Positions 47,958 to 53,479 of a DNA stretch of 64,000 nucleotides are shown in pieces. The notes below the pieces were generated by a model that was not told the DNA's origin, did no database searches, and was given only the letters and a program-made list of their open reading frames with translations. Every line of letters begins with the position of its first letter. Within the stretch, counting starts at the first letter, position 1. The stretch covers positions 437,501-501,500 of the forward strand of contig JACVVK020000327.1 in NCBI GenBank assembly GCA_018292915.2. Reading direction: 5' to 3'. A program made the position numbers and the translations under genes. This DNA is from Batillaria attramentaria (lineage: Eukaryota; Mollusca; Gastropoda; Batillariidae).

Positions 47958-50459
47958 CTAACCAGCAAGTCAGTTGGTCAGTCACATAAGGCATGTAAAC
48001 TATTGCTGAGACACACCTCCTTCAGTACAAAATGTTCTCTGGGATTCACAAAAAACAAGTACAAGTGAACAAGTGAAATTCCCTTAAAGTACACCGGTGC
48101 AGAAAGTACCACACCATAAACAAGTTGGCATTACGCATGAAGTGTGTCATGGTCAAAAAGACTTATACTACAAACAAAAAGTTGATTAGTAAAAAGCGTT
48201 CCTACCACAACACCATTGCCACAGGCGAAGAAGATTCGCTGACTGCGACTGGCCGTGTCCTCCAGCACCAACATGGAGAACATGTTGTCCTCCCCAAACT
48301 CTGTCACGGTCGTCCTCCGCGGGATCAGATGTCTTGCGCCATAACGGAACGACCAACACTGCAAAAGAATCAGTTCCTCCATCCAATATGGCACCAGCAA
48401 ACATCTGTGTAAAGATGAACCTCTAGCTGTCACTCAATACAGCTTCTTATGATAATTGATATACTTACACATATCAACACTTCAACAACATGGTACAACG
48501 CACAGAGCCTGCCTAAAACATCACTGTGAGTGTTTTTTCCTGCAATTTGACAGACAATGTAAAGAAACCTTATACAAAAGAATAATGAACTCTACAACAT
48601 TTTTAACTCTGGATCAGGCATGTCAGATTCAATTTTAGGACTGTTTACTTGACAAATTGTGAATGGTTTCGTTACAACAAGCACAGAAACAAAGTCAAAC
48701 TTATTAATATTGATCAGTTAAAACTGATAACAGACTGTCATGAATTCCGGGCCAACAGTGATGATCTCCCCTGTGTTGTTGTTGTACGTCCCAAGGTGGA
48801 TTTCCCCGACGGTCTGTGACTGGGACTTGATTTCAAAGTTCTCATCCATCAACTTGAACAAAAAGTTTGAATGAAAAATACAGACAAAGAAAAACAGTTT
48901 ACGCAGCCATGTTAGTTCGTTTTATGTTAAAGAGTTGAAACAGCGTACATGGTGGGTTCATTTTATCAAAATTACTGAAGTCAGCAAAGCTTAGAAACAA
49001 GACCATCAATGAATAAATGTGATACATGTATAAAAAGCACAATAGCTGAACAATACCAGACCAAAAAAAAATTCTTTGGAAGTGAACTAAGAGTAAGATG
49101 CTTAGCACATAGCACTTCAAACATTTTTTTTTCACATAACTGCTTAGTGAAAGTTTGATATTTTTACTTGTACTGCTTTTGATTAAACGTAAGTACTTTC
49201 TACTAGTCTAAATCTCAAAAGCAGAAAAACCAGTTTATTGTGCTACCATACTAACCACCACTAGGTACCTAGAATCACTCAAGGTACAACATTTGAAACC
49301 TATATCCAACCAGTTGCTGGGATTTTATTTCCCCAAACTTCCTACTGAGGCACAACAACGGATCTCTGAATTACTTACATACAAAGTGTCCTCTCTGTTC
49401 ATCCATCCAACATACTGGTTTGTCTGATGTGCAAACACTACACGATCCATATGCTCCTCCGGGGTGATCATTTCTTTCTTCCTGCCATCGGCATGAAACA
49501 GACGGAATGTCTCGCCATCTGATGTCAAGTATTCCTGTAGGATGAGAAGTAGAAGGTGTGTGCTGAAGATTGGTCAAGTAAGCACGTACATTACCAAGCA
49601 TTACCACAATCAACGACTGCTCTTTACATAGTTAATGAACATACAGTGTTTCCCATAGCTTTCACACCAAAGGGTCCCAGGGATCCTCTTCCAGAATTTC
49701 TGGGGGTCTGAGAGACAAAAGGTACACTGTACAAATCACTGTGTAAGCACACAAACTCACAACACAACACAACACAGAATCCTATTTTTCATCCAGAATT
49801 GGTGTTAGTCACATGTGTTGGATGGTGATGAAGAAGTGTGATGATACACCTGGCCTGTTAATTTGTGCAGCTGCAACCATGGACTGTGTGTATACACTGG
49901 GTTTACATCTTCCATTGCAGTTTGACTTGCCCATCTCTTCTTCTGGTGAGTTGTTGAACTCTGAGCAAATCGTCACTAGTCTGTGGTGCCAACTTATTCT
50001 CGGTGATAATGTCTGAGTCAGCAGCATTAAGCGCCAAATGGGTCCCTTTAGCCTTTTAGGGAAGGACACAACTCTGGCTACAAGTGTTCTGTCGTCTGCT
50101 CTGAGAAAAGGTCTCACACACACACACACATACAGGAAATCCACTGATACCTTTCTCTGTGGGATGTACACCATATATTGTACGGGGTACGTGTGGTTCA
50201 GCTTCCTGTCATGGTGGATGCCATGCACCAGCAATATCTCCCTGGCATCTGCCTCTTCCACAGCTTTCTGCACATTTCTTATGGAATCTCGCAGCAGTGC
50301 CCAGTGGTGACTCGCCTTCTTTTGGTCCTCTGCTTGGCGACGCTGCTGGAGAATCTCAAGTTCTGAGAACTGACGAGCTTGCGCAAGTTCATCTTCGTTG
50401 AAATCAGCTACAGAAACTCCTGCCGACCGCACATCGCTGATAAGGCTTGCTAGCGCCAT
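18685..50459 (-). CDS. WDR97: WDR97-like large WD-repeat protein, 29 coding exons (whole gene span)
   Basis: The gene reads right to left. The listed exons join in compatible phases to 4,803 nt (1,600 codons plus TAA), close to the roughly 1,600-residue length I recall for vertebrate WDR97. Visible parts: a coiled-coil-like start (residues 1-90); WD/beta-propeller blades over about 104-740 with strands such as DGCIKVWD, DCTIRVWS, DNIIKVWR and DGTIHIWN; a basic and proline-rich linker (780-960); acidic and proline-rich segments (960-1196); an alpha-helical, HEAT-like region (1197-1355); and a conserved C-terminus ending VAHSS. Family knowledge: WDR97/WDR87-type proteins are poorly characterised WD scaffolds. 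Seen directly: exons, phases and blades. Inferred: the name WDR97 rather than WDR87 or another paralogue. Weak points: exon 26 and its donor, the AAG acceptor of exon 28, and the GTCTGT donor of exon 3. A missed small exon in the long introns after exons 12, 20 or 22 is possible. Confidence 0.72.
19333..19405 (-). CDS. WDR97: WDR97-like coding exon 28 (residues 1497-1521)
   Basis: Encodes HQLWSDLARLTPASVDLHV and RQLLDG. The acceptor is the less common gcaag, four bases past a cacag, chosen to keep phase 2 and this sensible reading. Donor gtaagt. Confidence 0.72.
19689..19881 (-). CDS. WDR97: WDR97-like coding exon 27 (residues 1433-1496)
   Basis: Acceptor tacag, donor gtaagt. Encodes TIDRPDMAVADHATYMEAIN, YFCEMMTEKELEALRRGET and VVQAKNTVLVLPKIA. 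Clear coding composition. Confidence 0.85.
20050..20290 (-). pseudogene. Decayed duplicate of the last WDR97-like exon, interrupted by an insertion
   Basis: Read on the minus strand, 20,290-20,229 matches the start of exon 29 (compare PPGQQTGFAPCIS with PPGQLTGFVPCIN). After a block of about 150 bp without similarity, the rest (down to about 20,050) matches the nucleotides coding VYLNPFPSPIDML. The copy has an in-frame stop soon after the first block, so it is not coding as it stands. It lies between exons 26 and 27. Confidence 0.75.
20397..20496 (-). CDS. WDR97: WDR97-like candidate coding exon 26 (residues 1400-1432, uncertain)
   Basis: Good acceptor (ttccag); only one of three frames is open (GSMMPDSESVTTLPGSGDFR). 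The donor was placed at gtatct because exon 27 needs phase 1; an alternative phase-1 donor is gtggag about 34 bases earlier in the exon's reading direction. Treat the end, and possibly the whole exon, as provisional. Confidence 0.5.
20575..20765 (+). mobile_element. LINE 3' end in intron 25/26 region
   Basis: Reads KLKTYLFKTAYDL at the nucleotide level, then a non-coding tail ending AGCGCTATATAAGAGC and (TTA)n, a typical LINE 3' end. Confidence 0.65.
20936..21065 (-). CDS. WDR97: WDR97-like coding exon 25 (residues 1356-1399)
   Basis: Acceptor cacag, donor gtgagg. Encodes WMTSFKLHIKDSVERLQKGQ and a basic, Ser/Pro-rich end (RLRRGSNAPRGSLAPASRR). Confidence 0.8.
21092..21605. repeat. 30-bp satellite array, itself duplicated with a 256-bp period
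   Basis: The unit CCATGTCACTGTGAAAATCT plus TCCTTCTGAC repeats about six times, then the whole block with its leader (TATAATGCACTGTGTCAAAC) recurs from 21,348 with about five more units. A length divisible by three keeps all frames open, which creates false proteins. It lies in intron 24 of the WDR97-like gene. Confidence 0.93.
21683..21832 (-). CDS. WDR97: WDR97-like coding exon 24 (residues 1306-1355)
   Basis: Acceptor tttag, donor gtgagc. Encodes VVVLDVLNAIGLQDPHRQL and KKDLKKMCSQWLDR, continuing the helical region. The intron after it contains the 30-bp repeat array. Confidence 0.85.
22320..22648 (-). CDS. WDR97: WDR97-like coding exon 23 (residues 1197-1305, helical HEAT-like part)
   Basis: The largest exon. 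Acceptor ggcag, donor gtgggt. It encodes amphipathic helices: WTGDHFVNMIMKLLRFASFP, AVAEAITLVHTQELL, CHAVTKMVLTALNHH and EFVVEMLVQFLDGDREVR. The pattern is alpha-solenoid (HEAT/ARM)-like. Long open frames on the opposite strand here are shadows of this exon. Confidence 0.88.
22649..25397. other. Intron 22 of the WDR97-like gene
   Basis: About 2.7 kb of AT-rich sequence. It holds a hairpin element at 24,025-24,102 and a short CA array at 24,283-24,300. I see no exon. Confidence 0.6.
24021..24108. mobile_element. Hairpin element, 24-bp perfect stem
   Basis: Stems 24,025-24,048 and 24,079-24,102 (TGACCCTCCACCATGAAATG then AGTC) pair perfectly around a 30-bp loop. The outer AAATGTGACCC resembles the ends of the element at 26,768. 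Confidence 0.7.
25398..25652 (-). CDS. WDR97: WDR97-like coding exon 22 (residues 1112-1196)
   Basis: Acceptor atcag, donor gtgagt, exactly 85 codons. Proline-rich (PTPPPPRSPTPPPPPTPLPD), then a folded-looking motif FISQFVGTEWFEKYFPNCNE. Confidence 0.86.
26040..26098 (+). repeat. G-run cluster (quadruplex-prone)
   Basis: More than six runs of four or more G within 60 bp in intron 21. On the transcribed RNA these are C runs. Confidence 0.85.
26304..26536 (-). CDS. WDR97: WDR97-like coding exon 21 (residues 1034-1111)
   Basis: Acceptor ttcag, donor gttttt (weak fifth position). Encodes a proline run, a KRKKK basic patch, an acidic EEDEEDEDDDAFWG stretch and SLMSKVKDIMEKPPSPQ. Confidence 0.82.
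26768..27035. mobile_element. Inverted-repeat element, about 268 bp
   Basis: Left end AAATGTGACCCGTTCTTGCG and right end, read back, ATTTGTGATCCGTTCTCAC are inverted copies of about 22 bp with four differences. Lies in intron 20. Confidence 0.65.
27950..28103. repeat. Two (CA)n microsatellites separated by about 25 bp
   Basis: CA arrays at 27,949-28,014 and 28,039-28,103, in intron 20. Confidence 0.93.
28984..29032 (+). mobile_element. SINE family A tail fragment
   Basis: Only the 3' part remains: TATGTGGTGGAAAAGGAC and CCAAACACCCACCCC. Confidence 0.7.
29472..29700 (-). CDS. WDR97: WDR97-like coding exon 20 (residues 958-1033)
   Basis: Acceptor tccag, donor gttggt. Acidic and Ser/Glu-rich, so probably disordered: RRSVTFADKEESFDLSKRVL, then FDLDEDEEKSHAEESEADL. 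Confidence 0.84.
29869..30170. mobile_element. Inverted-repeat element, about 302 bp
   Basis: Left end TGACCTGGGCCCGTATATAG, AAGTCGAGGTTAA; right end read back TGACCTCAGGTCCCGTTTGT, AGTCGAAGTTAA. Long imperfect terminal repeats (about 60 bp), intron 19. Confidence 0.68.
30545..30645. mobile_element. Foldback element with 21-bp perfect arms
   Basis: TAGGAGCCACTTCAAGCCAC at 30,545 pairs perfectly with its inverted copy ending at 30,645; about 60-bp loop. Intron 19. Confidence 0.7.
30841..31070 (-). CDS. WDR97: WDR97-like coding exon 19 (residues 881-957)
   Basis: Acceptor tccag, donor gtacaa. Encodes ETAPRTFLEEMQRKRSPGSS, FVPNSVLVKILYPPPSP and a polyproline patch, then ELTSKQLSEIRTLRK. Confidence 0.87.
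32201..32372. repeat. Tandem duplication, 91-bp period
   Basis: GTGTATCATTTGGCAGCCGT through CTCATAGTCAT appears twice, almost unchanged. Intron 18. Confidence 0.9.
32419..32584. repeat. Four tandem repeats of about 40-44 bp
   Basis: Unit CATAGTGGCTACAGCCTACA ends GCTATTTGCACTA; two variants differ by a TAAAC insert. Confidence 0.9.
32646..32668. repeat. C homopolymer, about 22 bp
   Basis: Uninterrupted C run followed by a short CA array. Confidence 0.95.
32860..32929 (-). CDS. WDR97: WDR97-like coding exon 18 (residues 858-880)
   Basis: Acceptor attcag, donor gtaggt. Encodes IPPDDPFPKDTLAKKLEPEV and a short glycine run. Confidence 0.84.
33136..33288 (-). CDS. WDR97: WDR97-like coding exon 17 (residues 807-857)
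   Basis: Acceptor gtgcag, donor gtaggt, exactly 51 codons. Basic and helical: YREIEIRENELCLIRDG, then KPKSTKRTQREAMRNFMKIY. Confidence 0.87.
33500..33885 (+). mobile_element. LINE 3' end with C-terminal ORF2 remnant
   Basis: Frame 33,527-33,724 encodes ERSFSFVAPTFWNSLPANLR, then APTLSVFKSNLKTFLF, the classic C-terminus of a non-LTR reverse transcriptase. A 3' UTR of about 150 bp ends AAATGCGCCCTACAAACGCC then ATTTATTATTATTA. It lies in intron 16 of the WDR97-like gene, in antisense orientation. Confidence 0.82.
34040..34228 (-). mobile_element. tRNA-derived SINE with a V-SINE-like domain
   Basis: Minus strand: head GGGGCGGTCGGTGGTGTAGT, box B CAGGGGTTCGAGTCTCACTT, then GGGGGTTCTCTTGCGTACTC and CGGCTTCCTCCCCC. 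The latter resembles the conserved V domain (GGGTTTCCTCCGGGTGCTCC GGTTTCCTCCCAC) described for V-SINEs. Intron 16. Confidence 0.68.
34451..34526 (-). CDS. WDR97: WDR97-like coding exon 16 (residues 781-806)
   Basis: A short exon (76 nt) recovered by phase. Acceptor cttag, donor gtgtgt. Encodes the acidic helix VDHFTDELSKEEEEEVMREK. Confidence 0.8.
34997..35051. repeat. (CA)n microsatellite close to exon 15
   Basis: About 27 CA units, within 40 bp of the exon 15 donor. Confidence 0.95.
35090..35237 (-). CDS. WDR97: WDR97-like coding exon 15 (residues 732-780)
   Basis: Acceptor tttcag, donor gtatgt. Encodes YLPKPYLRKMVSMRFATPTT and a charged tail with EKNDVKRLKGSHGSF, marking the exit from the propeller region. 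Confidence 0.85.
35543..35649 (-). CDS. WDR97: WDR97-like coding exon 14 (residues 696-731)
   Basis: Acceptor cttcag, donor gtaagt. Encodes LRLNAMPNSLGFCSSRGDLL and VGIGLHLFHIPW, the last clear propeller strand. Confidence 0.85.
35953..36045. mobile_element. TTAA-ended palindromic element, copy 1
   Basis: Starts TTAACTCTTTGACGACGGAG and ends with its inverted copy; the outer 32 bp pair perfectly and the centre is partly mismatched. Intron 13. Confidence 0.8.
36250..36388 (-). CDS. WDR97: WDR97-like coding exon 13 (residues 650-695)
   Basis: Acceptor taacag, donor gttggt. The join with exon 12 reads EKNRHDHKPDDDHTDMITGL, then the WD strand ASSSMDGTIHIWNEENKLV. Confidence 0.86.
40613..40795 (-). 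CDS. WDR97: WDR97-like coding exon 12 (residues 589-649)
   Basis: Acceptor tccag, donor gtaagc. Starts with the WD signature DNIIKVWRLYPFAEEAL and ends FSIVLYNLPEK. The intron that follows is about 4.2 kb, the longest in the gene, so an overlooked small exon there cannot be excluded. Confidence 0.85.
41030..41156 (-). CDS. WDR97: WDR97-like coding exon 11 (residues 547-588)
   Basis: Acceptor cccag, donor gtgagt. Encodes AEDCILFVIDVLAFTLYQAH and then NSKLDQLISAGM, leading into the WD strand at the start of exon 12. Confidence 0.85.
41470..41678 (-). CDS. WDR97: WDR97-like coding exon 10 (residues 477-546)
   Basis: Acceptor tacag, donor gtgaga. Encodes VCNYLLVYEYVVDV, a basic loop, then the blade strand TLLLGGRKDGYICVYNWDSG. 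Confidence 0.88.
41931..42450. mobile_element. hAT-like non-autonomous element, 520 bp
   Basis: Ends are perfect 10-bp inverted repeats, CAGTGTTCCC and GGGAACACTG. Flanking octamers (ctatacat and atacacgt) are only partly alike. The 90-codon open frame inside (42,097-42,369) shows no family I know. Intron 9. Confidence 0.65.
44175..44276 (-). CDS. WDR97: WDR97-like coding exon 9 (residues 443-476)
   Basis: Acceptor accag, donor gtcagt, phase 1 in and out. Encodes NTMFTVVGNGDIIKSRTDVN and the basic segment CKVMARWKCPSFR. It was too short to appear as a separate long open frame and was recovered from phase. Confidence 0.8.
44348..44668 (+). mobile_element. tRNA-derived SINE with V-SINE-like domain and A-rich tail
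   Basis: Head GGGGAGCGGTGGTCTAATAG, box B-like GCGTGGGTTCAAGCCCAGGT, then GGGGGTTCTCTCTGGGTTAT and CCGGTTTTCCTCCCCCAGC (V-domain-like), and a unique 3' end CCCGAAAGGGATAATAAAGT plus poly(A). A related 3' end without the head lies at 46,084-46,220. Intron 8. Confidence 0.75.
45003..45178 (-). CDS. WDR97: WDR97-like coding exon 8 (residues 384-442)
   Basis: Acceptor attcag, donor gtaagg. Encodes the WD-like blade HPMHPVRAVLLCRDSSVRIV followed by SPPTGDVITTLL, a pattern I associate with the WDR97/WDR87 group. Confidence 0.88.
45559..45687 (-). CDS. WDR97: WDR97-like coding exon 7 (residues 341-383)
   Basis: Acceptor tctcag. The donor gtcagt was chosen over gtgacg six bases downstream because it keeps phase 2 and joins to HRVNSIK. 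Encodes YDVFCTFSGKKVDLWRLQHL. Confidence 0.82.
46084..46220 (+). mobile_element. SINE 3' fragment related to the 44,348 element
   Basis: Ends AATTTCCTGAAAGGGACAGT, close to AATTTCCCGAAAGGGATAAT of the other copy, followed by an A-rich tail. Confidence 0.55.
46265..46427 (-). CDS. WDR97: WDR97-like coding exon 6 (WD blades, residues 287-340)
   Basis: Acceptor tgtag, donor gtgagt. It completes DGCIKVWD and encodes the clearest WD unit of the protein: GHSGAVNALAIYPHGPSF followed by ISASTDCTIRVWS. Part of it is duplicated in the upstream intron (see findings). Confidence 0.9.
46470..46510 (-). pseudogene. Partial duplicate of exon 6 (about 40 bp)
   Basis: The minus strand reads CVKMVFVGH, the same codons as in exon 6, about 90 bp upstream of the exon in the transcript direction. 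Confidence 0.75.
46649..47570. mobile_element. hAT-like element carrying poly-G minisatellite, intron 5
   Basis: Ends CAGGGCTGCCACT and AGTGGCAGCCCTG are perfect 13-bp inverted repeats, extended by CACATATG/CATATGTG flanks. Inside, four repeats (unit about 120-135 bp) each carry a run of 17 or more G, then a 200-bp block rich in AAGCCGGAAA is duplicated (47,176-47,371 and 47,390-47,570), with an internal copy of the right end at 47,359-47,371. Confidence 0.68.
47779..47902 (-). CDS. WDR97: WDR97-like coding exon 5 (residues 246-286)
   Basis: Acceptor gacag next to a CAAT-repeat array, donor gtaagt, ends in phase 1. Encodes a WD blade with VRTITALTFFNPLKYLITGA and the DG turn that continues in exon 6. 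Confidence 0.86.
47907..47958. repeat. (CAAT)n microsatellite beside exon 5
   Basis: About 13 tetranucleotide units directly upstream (in transcript direction) of the exon 5 acceptor; the array takes the place of the usual pyrimidine tract. Confidence 0.93.
48206..48358 (-). CDS. WDR97: WDR97-like coding exon 4 (residues 195-245)
   Basis: Acceptor ttgcag, donor gtagga, phase 0 at both ends, 51 codons. It begins CWSFRYGARHLIPRR and ends with the beta strand RIFFACGNGVV. Confidence 0.85.
48736..48852 (-). CDS. WDR97: WDR97-like coding exon 3 (residues 156-194)
   Basis: Acceptor ttcaag, phase 0. Encodes LMDENFEIKSQSQTVGEIHL through GEIITVGPEFMT. The donor is a weak gtctgt, chosen because joining there gives the continuous reading FMT-CWSFRYG with exon 4. 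Confidence 0.78.
49379..49534 (-). CDS. WDR97: WDR97-like coding exon 2 (residues 104-155)
   Basis: Acceptor ctacag, donor gtaagt, both in phase 0. Encodes EYLTSDGETFRLFHADGRKK onward to NREDTLY, a propeller-type strand pattern ending in a YVGW core motif. Confidence 0.85.
49644..49720. mobile_element. Left end of a hAT-like element related to 41,931
   Basis: CAGTGTTTCCCATAGC followed by AGGGTCCCAGGGATCCTCT parallels the start of the 520-bp element. I could not find the matching right end. Confidence 0.5.
50151..50459 (-). CDS. WDR97: WDR97-like coding exon 1 (residues 1-103)
   Basis: Starts at the ATG of MALASLISDVRS, the first ATG after an in-frame TGA upstream. It encodes a Glu/Gln/Arg-rich stretch (about 25-75) that looks helical or coiled-coil, then the first beta strands. 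The donor is AAAG/gtatca. An acceptor-like site (taacag) lies near 50,530, so an untranslated first exon upstream is likely. Confidence 0.8.
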
Positions 50460-51380
50460 GATTTGAGACACCTGCTTGGATGTGCGGGAAGAAGTTCTTG
50501 TCTTCACATCTCAATGTCCTATCTTGAAGCTGTTAAAAACAAGATTTTCACATACCGCCATTTCTGTGACAAAATATTGACATCATGACATAAAAATGAC
50601 CAAAGAGCATACATGTTTATTTCTATACATGATTAAGAATGATGTGCATCTGCGCACAATGTCAGAATCCTCAGAATGATGAAGACGGACATTTAACAGA
50701 TGAAGAAGAAGAAAAAGATCTGAAGGGCTATCTGTGTGTTGTGTATGCGTGGCGGGAAATGTTATGACCTTGTTGCACAAAATACAGGCAAAATTCACGA
50801 ACAAGTGAAGCTGAATTTAGAAATTCAATAAGATCTTGAGTTTGACAGTCACGTATAATGGGTACAGACGCACCTAAGGAACCAGGAAAAGACAAGAAAT
50901 TACGGACCTACTGTGGCAGCTGAGAAGTTGTTGATCCGCCATTTTGGATATCTCCATGGAGGTTGGCTACTTCCGTTTCCGCTTTTTGCTGACGGGGGAT
51001 AATCTAGAAAATAAGACCAGACGAGTTAACTCCCATAAGCCTTATTTTGTCAACACGGCGATGCGGCCTTTGCTTTATTATTTTTAATTTTCGTAATTGT
51101 GGCTGTTGAGATTTTGATGACTATGTAACTGTCGCATTGCAAAATGAAATTCAGCTACTTTGGATTTACAATACAAGTTGGTTGTACTTCTGTGGGGTCA
51201 ATGATAGGTCAGGGCCGAAACACAAATACAGTATAAGTGCTCTGCATGAAACGTATCTGTACAGAAAGTAGGACAGGCGTCAACAGACGAGAGTGAACCT
51301 CAGCACACTGTACCGCCAGAGATTGGAGCTGATCTACGAGATAAGCTTACAGTCGACGTATCGGACCACAAGCACCAAGT
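50460..51380. promoter_or_regulatory. Shared head-to-head promoter region of WDR97-like gene and AGXT2
   Basis: The two start codons point away from each other with 921 bp between them. For the minus-strand gene, an acceptor-like taacag near 50,530 suggests a 5' UTR exon around 50,900-51,000. I see no TATA box. Bidirectional use is inferred from distance only. Confidence 0.55.
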
Positions 51381-51423
51381 ATGGCCGCTATGAGACAGAG
51401 CGTGAGGAAACTTTGGCAGCATG
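51381..51423 (+). CDS. AGXT2: AGXT2 exon 1 (residues 1-14, presequence)
   Basis: ATG then [14 protein letters not shown]; donor ATG/gtaaga, phase 1. The Arg/Lys content without acidic residues fits mitochondrial import. An in-frame ATG at codon 4 is an alternative start. Confidence 0.8.
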
Positions 51424-53442
51424 GTAAGAGGATTTTGTTTGTTTGTTTGTTTTGTTTTGTGAAGAAGTCTGTTAATGTTTACACTTCTGTGTGTGCATGA
51501 CATAAACAGGGCGATGCTGACATGACATTTCTGATGTATGAGTGCTTTTGTATAGTGGCCATGATGCAGTGTCGGAGACCTTGAGTCAAGTTTATACAAG
51601 CTATATAACAGTGTAACAGTTTATTTACAGTTTGCATGCACTGTAACAGTGTATTGTGGGGGCATCTCAAAATCCTCCTCATCACTTGAAGCTGTTGCAC
51701 TCAATACTAAATAGACTTGAATGCTTTTAATGATGATGATGATGATGGTGTCTTGTAACGCGCTGAAAAACTCCATGCCCAGCATGCTCGTAGCGTGGGG
51801 GGGGGGGGGGGGGGGATGACAAGTTTTAACAAAACAAAAAAAAAACAAAAAAACAGGAGAAGGGGGTGGAGTCTGCAGGGGGGTGGGGGTGGGGGGGTGG
51901 AGTCCGCATCAGAACTTTGAGAAGAGATAGGTCTTCAGGTGGCTCCTGAAGGATTCGGTGGAGGTGCTGGATTTCAGGGAAGGTGGCAGAGCGTTCCACA
52001 GAGCAGGAGCAGAGCACTTGAAGGAGCGAGCTCCAAAGCGCTTCTTGGTGGTGTTATCGTGAAACCCAGGAATGGACAGGCGGGACTGAGATGAGGAACG
52101 AAGAGTACGGGATGGCGTATATGAAAAGGGATGAGCTCAGCGGATCTCAGTCTGGCCCTGCAGTGTTCCTCATAATCATTTCTGTTGTTTACAAATTTCA
52201 GAATCTGACGCAGAGATTTTGACGCTGTTCGCCACTGATTTTACAAAATGACCCTCTGAATTTGACAGAGGGTCAAAGTGACCCTCAGTTTTGAAAGCAG
52301 TAAGAAACACAGCCCTGTCATGCTGTGACAGTGCAAAATATGATCTGGGCAAAAAACCAACAACAACCAAAAAAAAAAAAGAAAAAAAAAGAAGAGACAA
52401 ATCACAGTCAAGGATAAATCAAGTGTGGCCAATTTGTCAGCCTGTATGAATAATGTACAGCTTGACTGTGGCAGTCTTCTCCTTATCATACCAATTAGGG
52501 CCATCTCCAGTCACTGCTGTGACAGGGAGGTTAAACTCCAACTAACTACTGGCTGTGTTAGTGTAGTGGTTCACACTTTGGGCCATAGACCGAAGACCTG
52601 GGTTTGAATCCCAACGGAGGCAAGTGGGATATTTTTCCTACTTAGGTCGGCTCCTACCCAGAGCGGGTATGCTATGGGTCCAGAGAACACGCTGTTGCCA
52701 CACAGTTAAGACTCGACCCCTTCCCAGCTGTGACTTTGGAAGTGCTTCCCTTGTTACGACGGATCTGATGTGGATGGCTACATGGCTTGCAGGTGCTGTA
52801 GTTCCCGAGCATAGTTAACGTTGGGATATTTATGACAGGATGCGCAGAATGAGGACCTGTCGTGCAGTCCCAAAGCACATGGACCTCCATAGCATCATAC
52901 CATCATCCTCATCATCATGATAATGAAAACTGTCCCAGCTTCCAAGCCCTCCATGTATTCCACTCATGACCTGGGAGGACTACCACTGGAGCTGGCAGGG
53001 AGTTGGGGCAGCAAAAAACAAAACAACACCAACCCTCCCCCCCAAAAAAAAAACAAACAAACAAAAAAAACCCCCACCTTCCAACCTACTAATGACTAGT
53101 GACAAATGTCTCTTGCTTCTTGCAGCAGCCTCCCGCACAAAGAGCACTGCAGCACCTCAAGCCTCAGCTTCAGCTGGTGGTGTCCCAGAACTTCCACCTT
53201 GTGACTTTAAACCAGAACCCCACAAGGTGGTGTACTGATGCCGTTTCCTTGATGAATATATGCAGTTACATGTGTGTACATAATAAAGAACACAGAGCAG
53301 CGACTGAATAAATTTGATATCTCACAAACTTGATGGTGTGTAGTTTTCCCACTCTGCTAGACCAGGTAGTTTAGTTCGTGAACTAGAAACTGGGCCATGA
53401 TGTACATGTATATGCACACGCACGCACGCGCGCGCGCGCACA

Positions 53443-53479
<37 letters not shown>

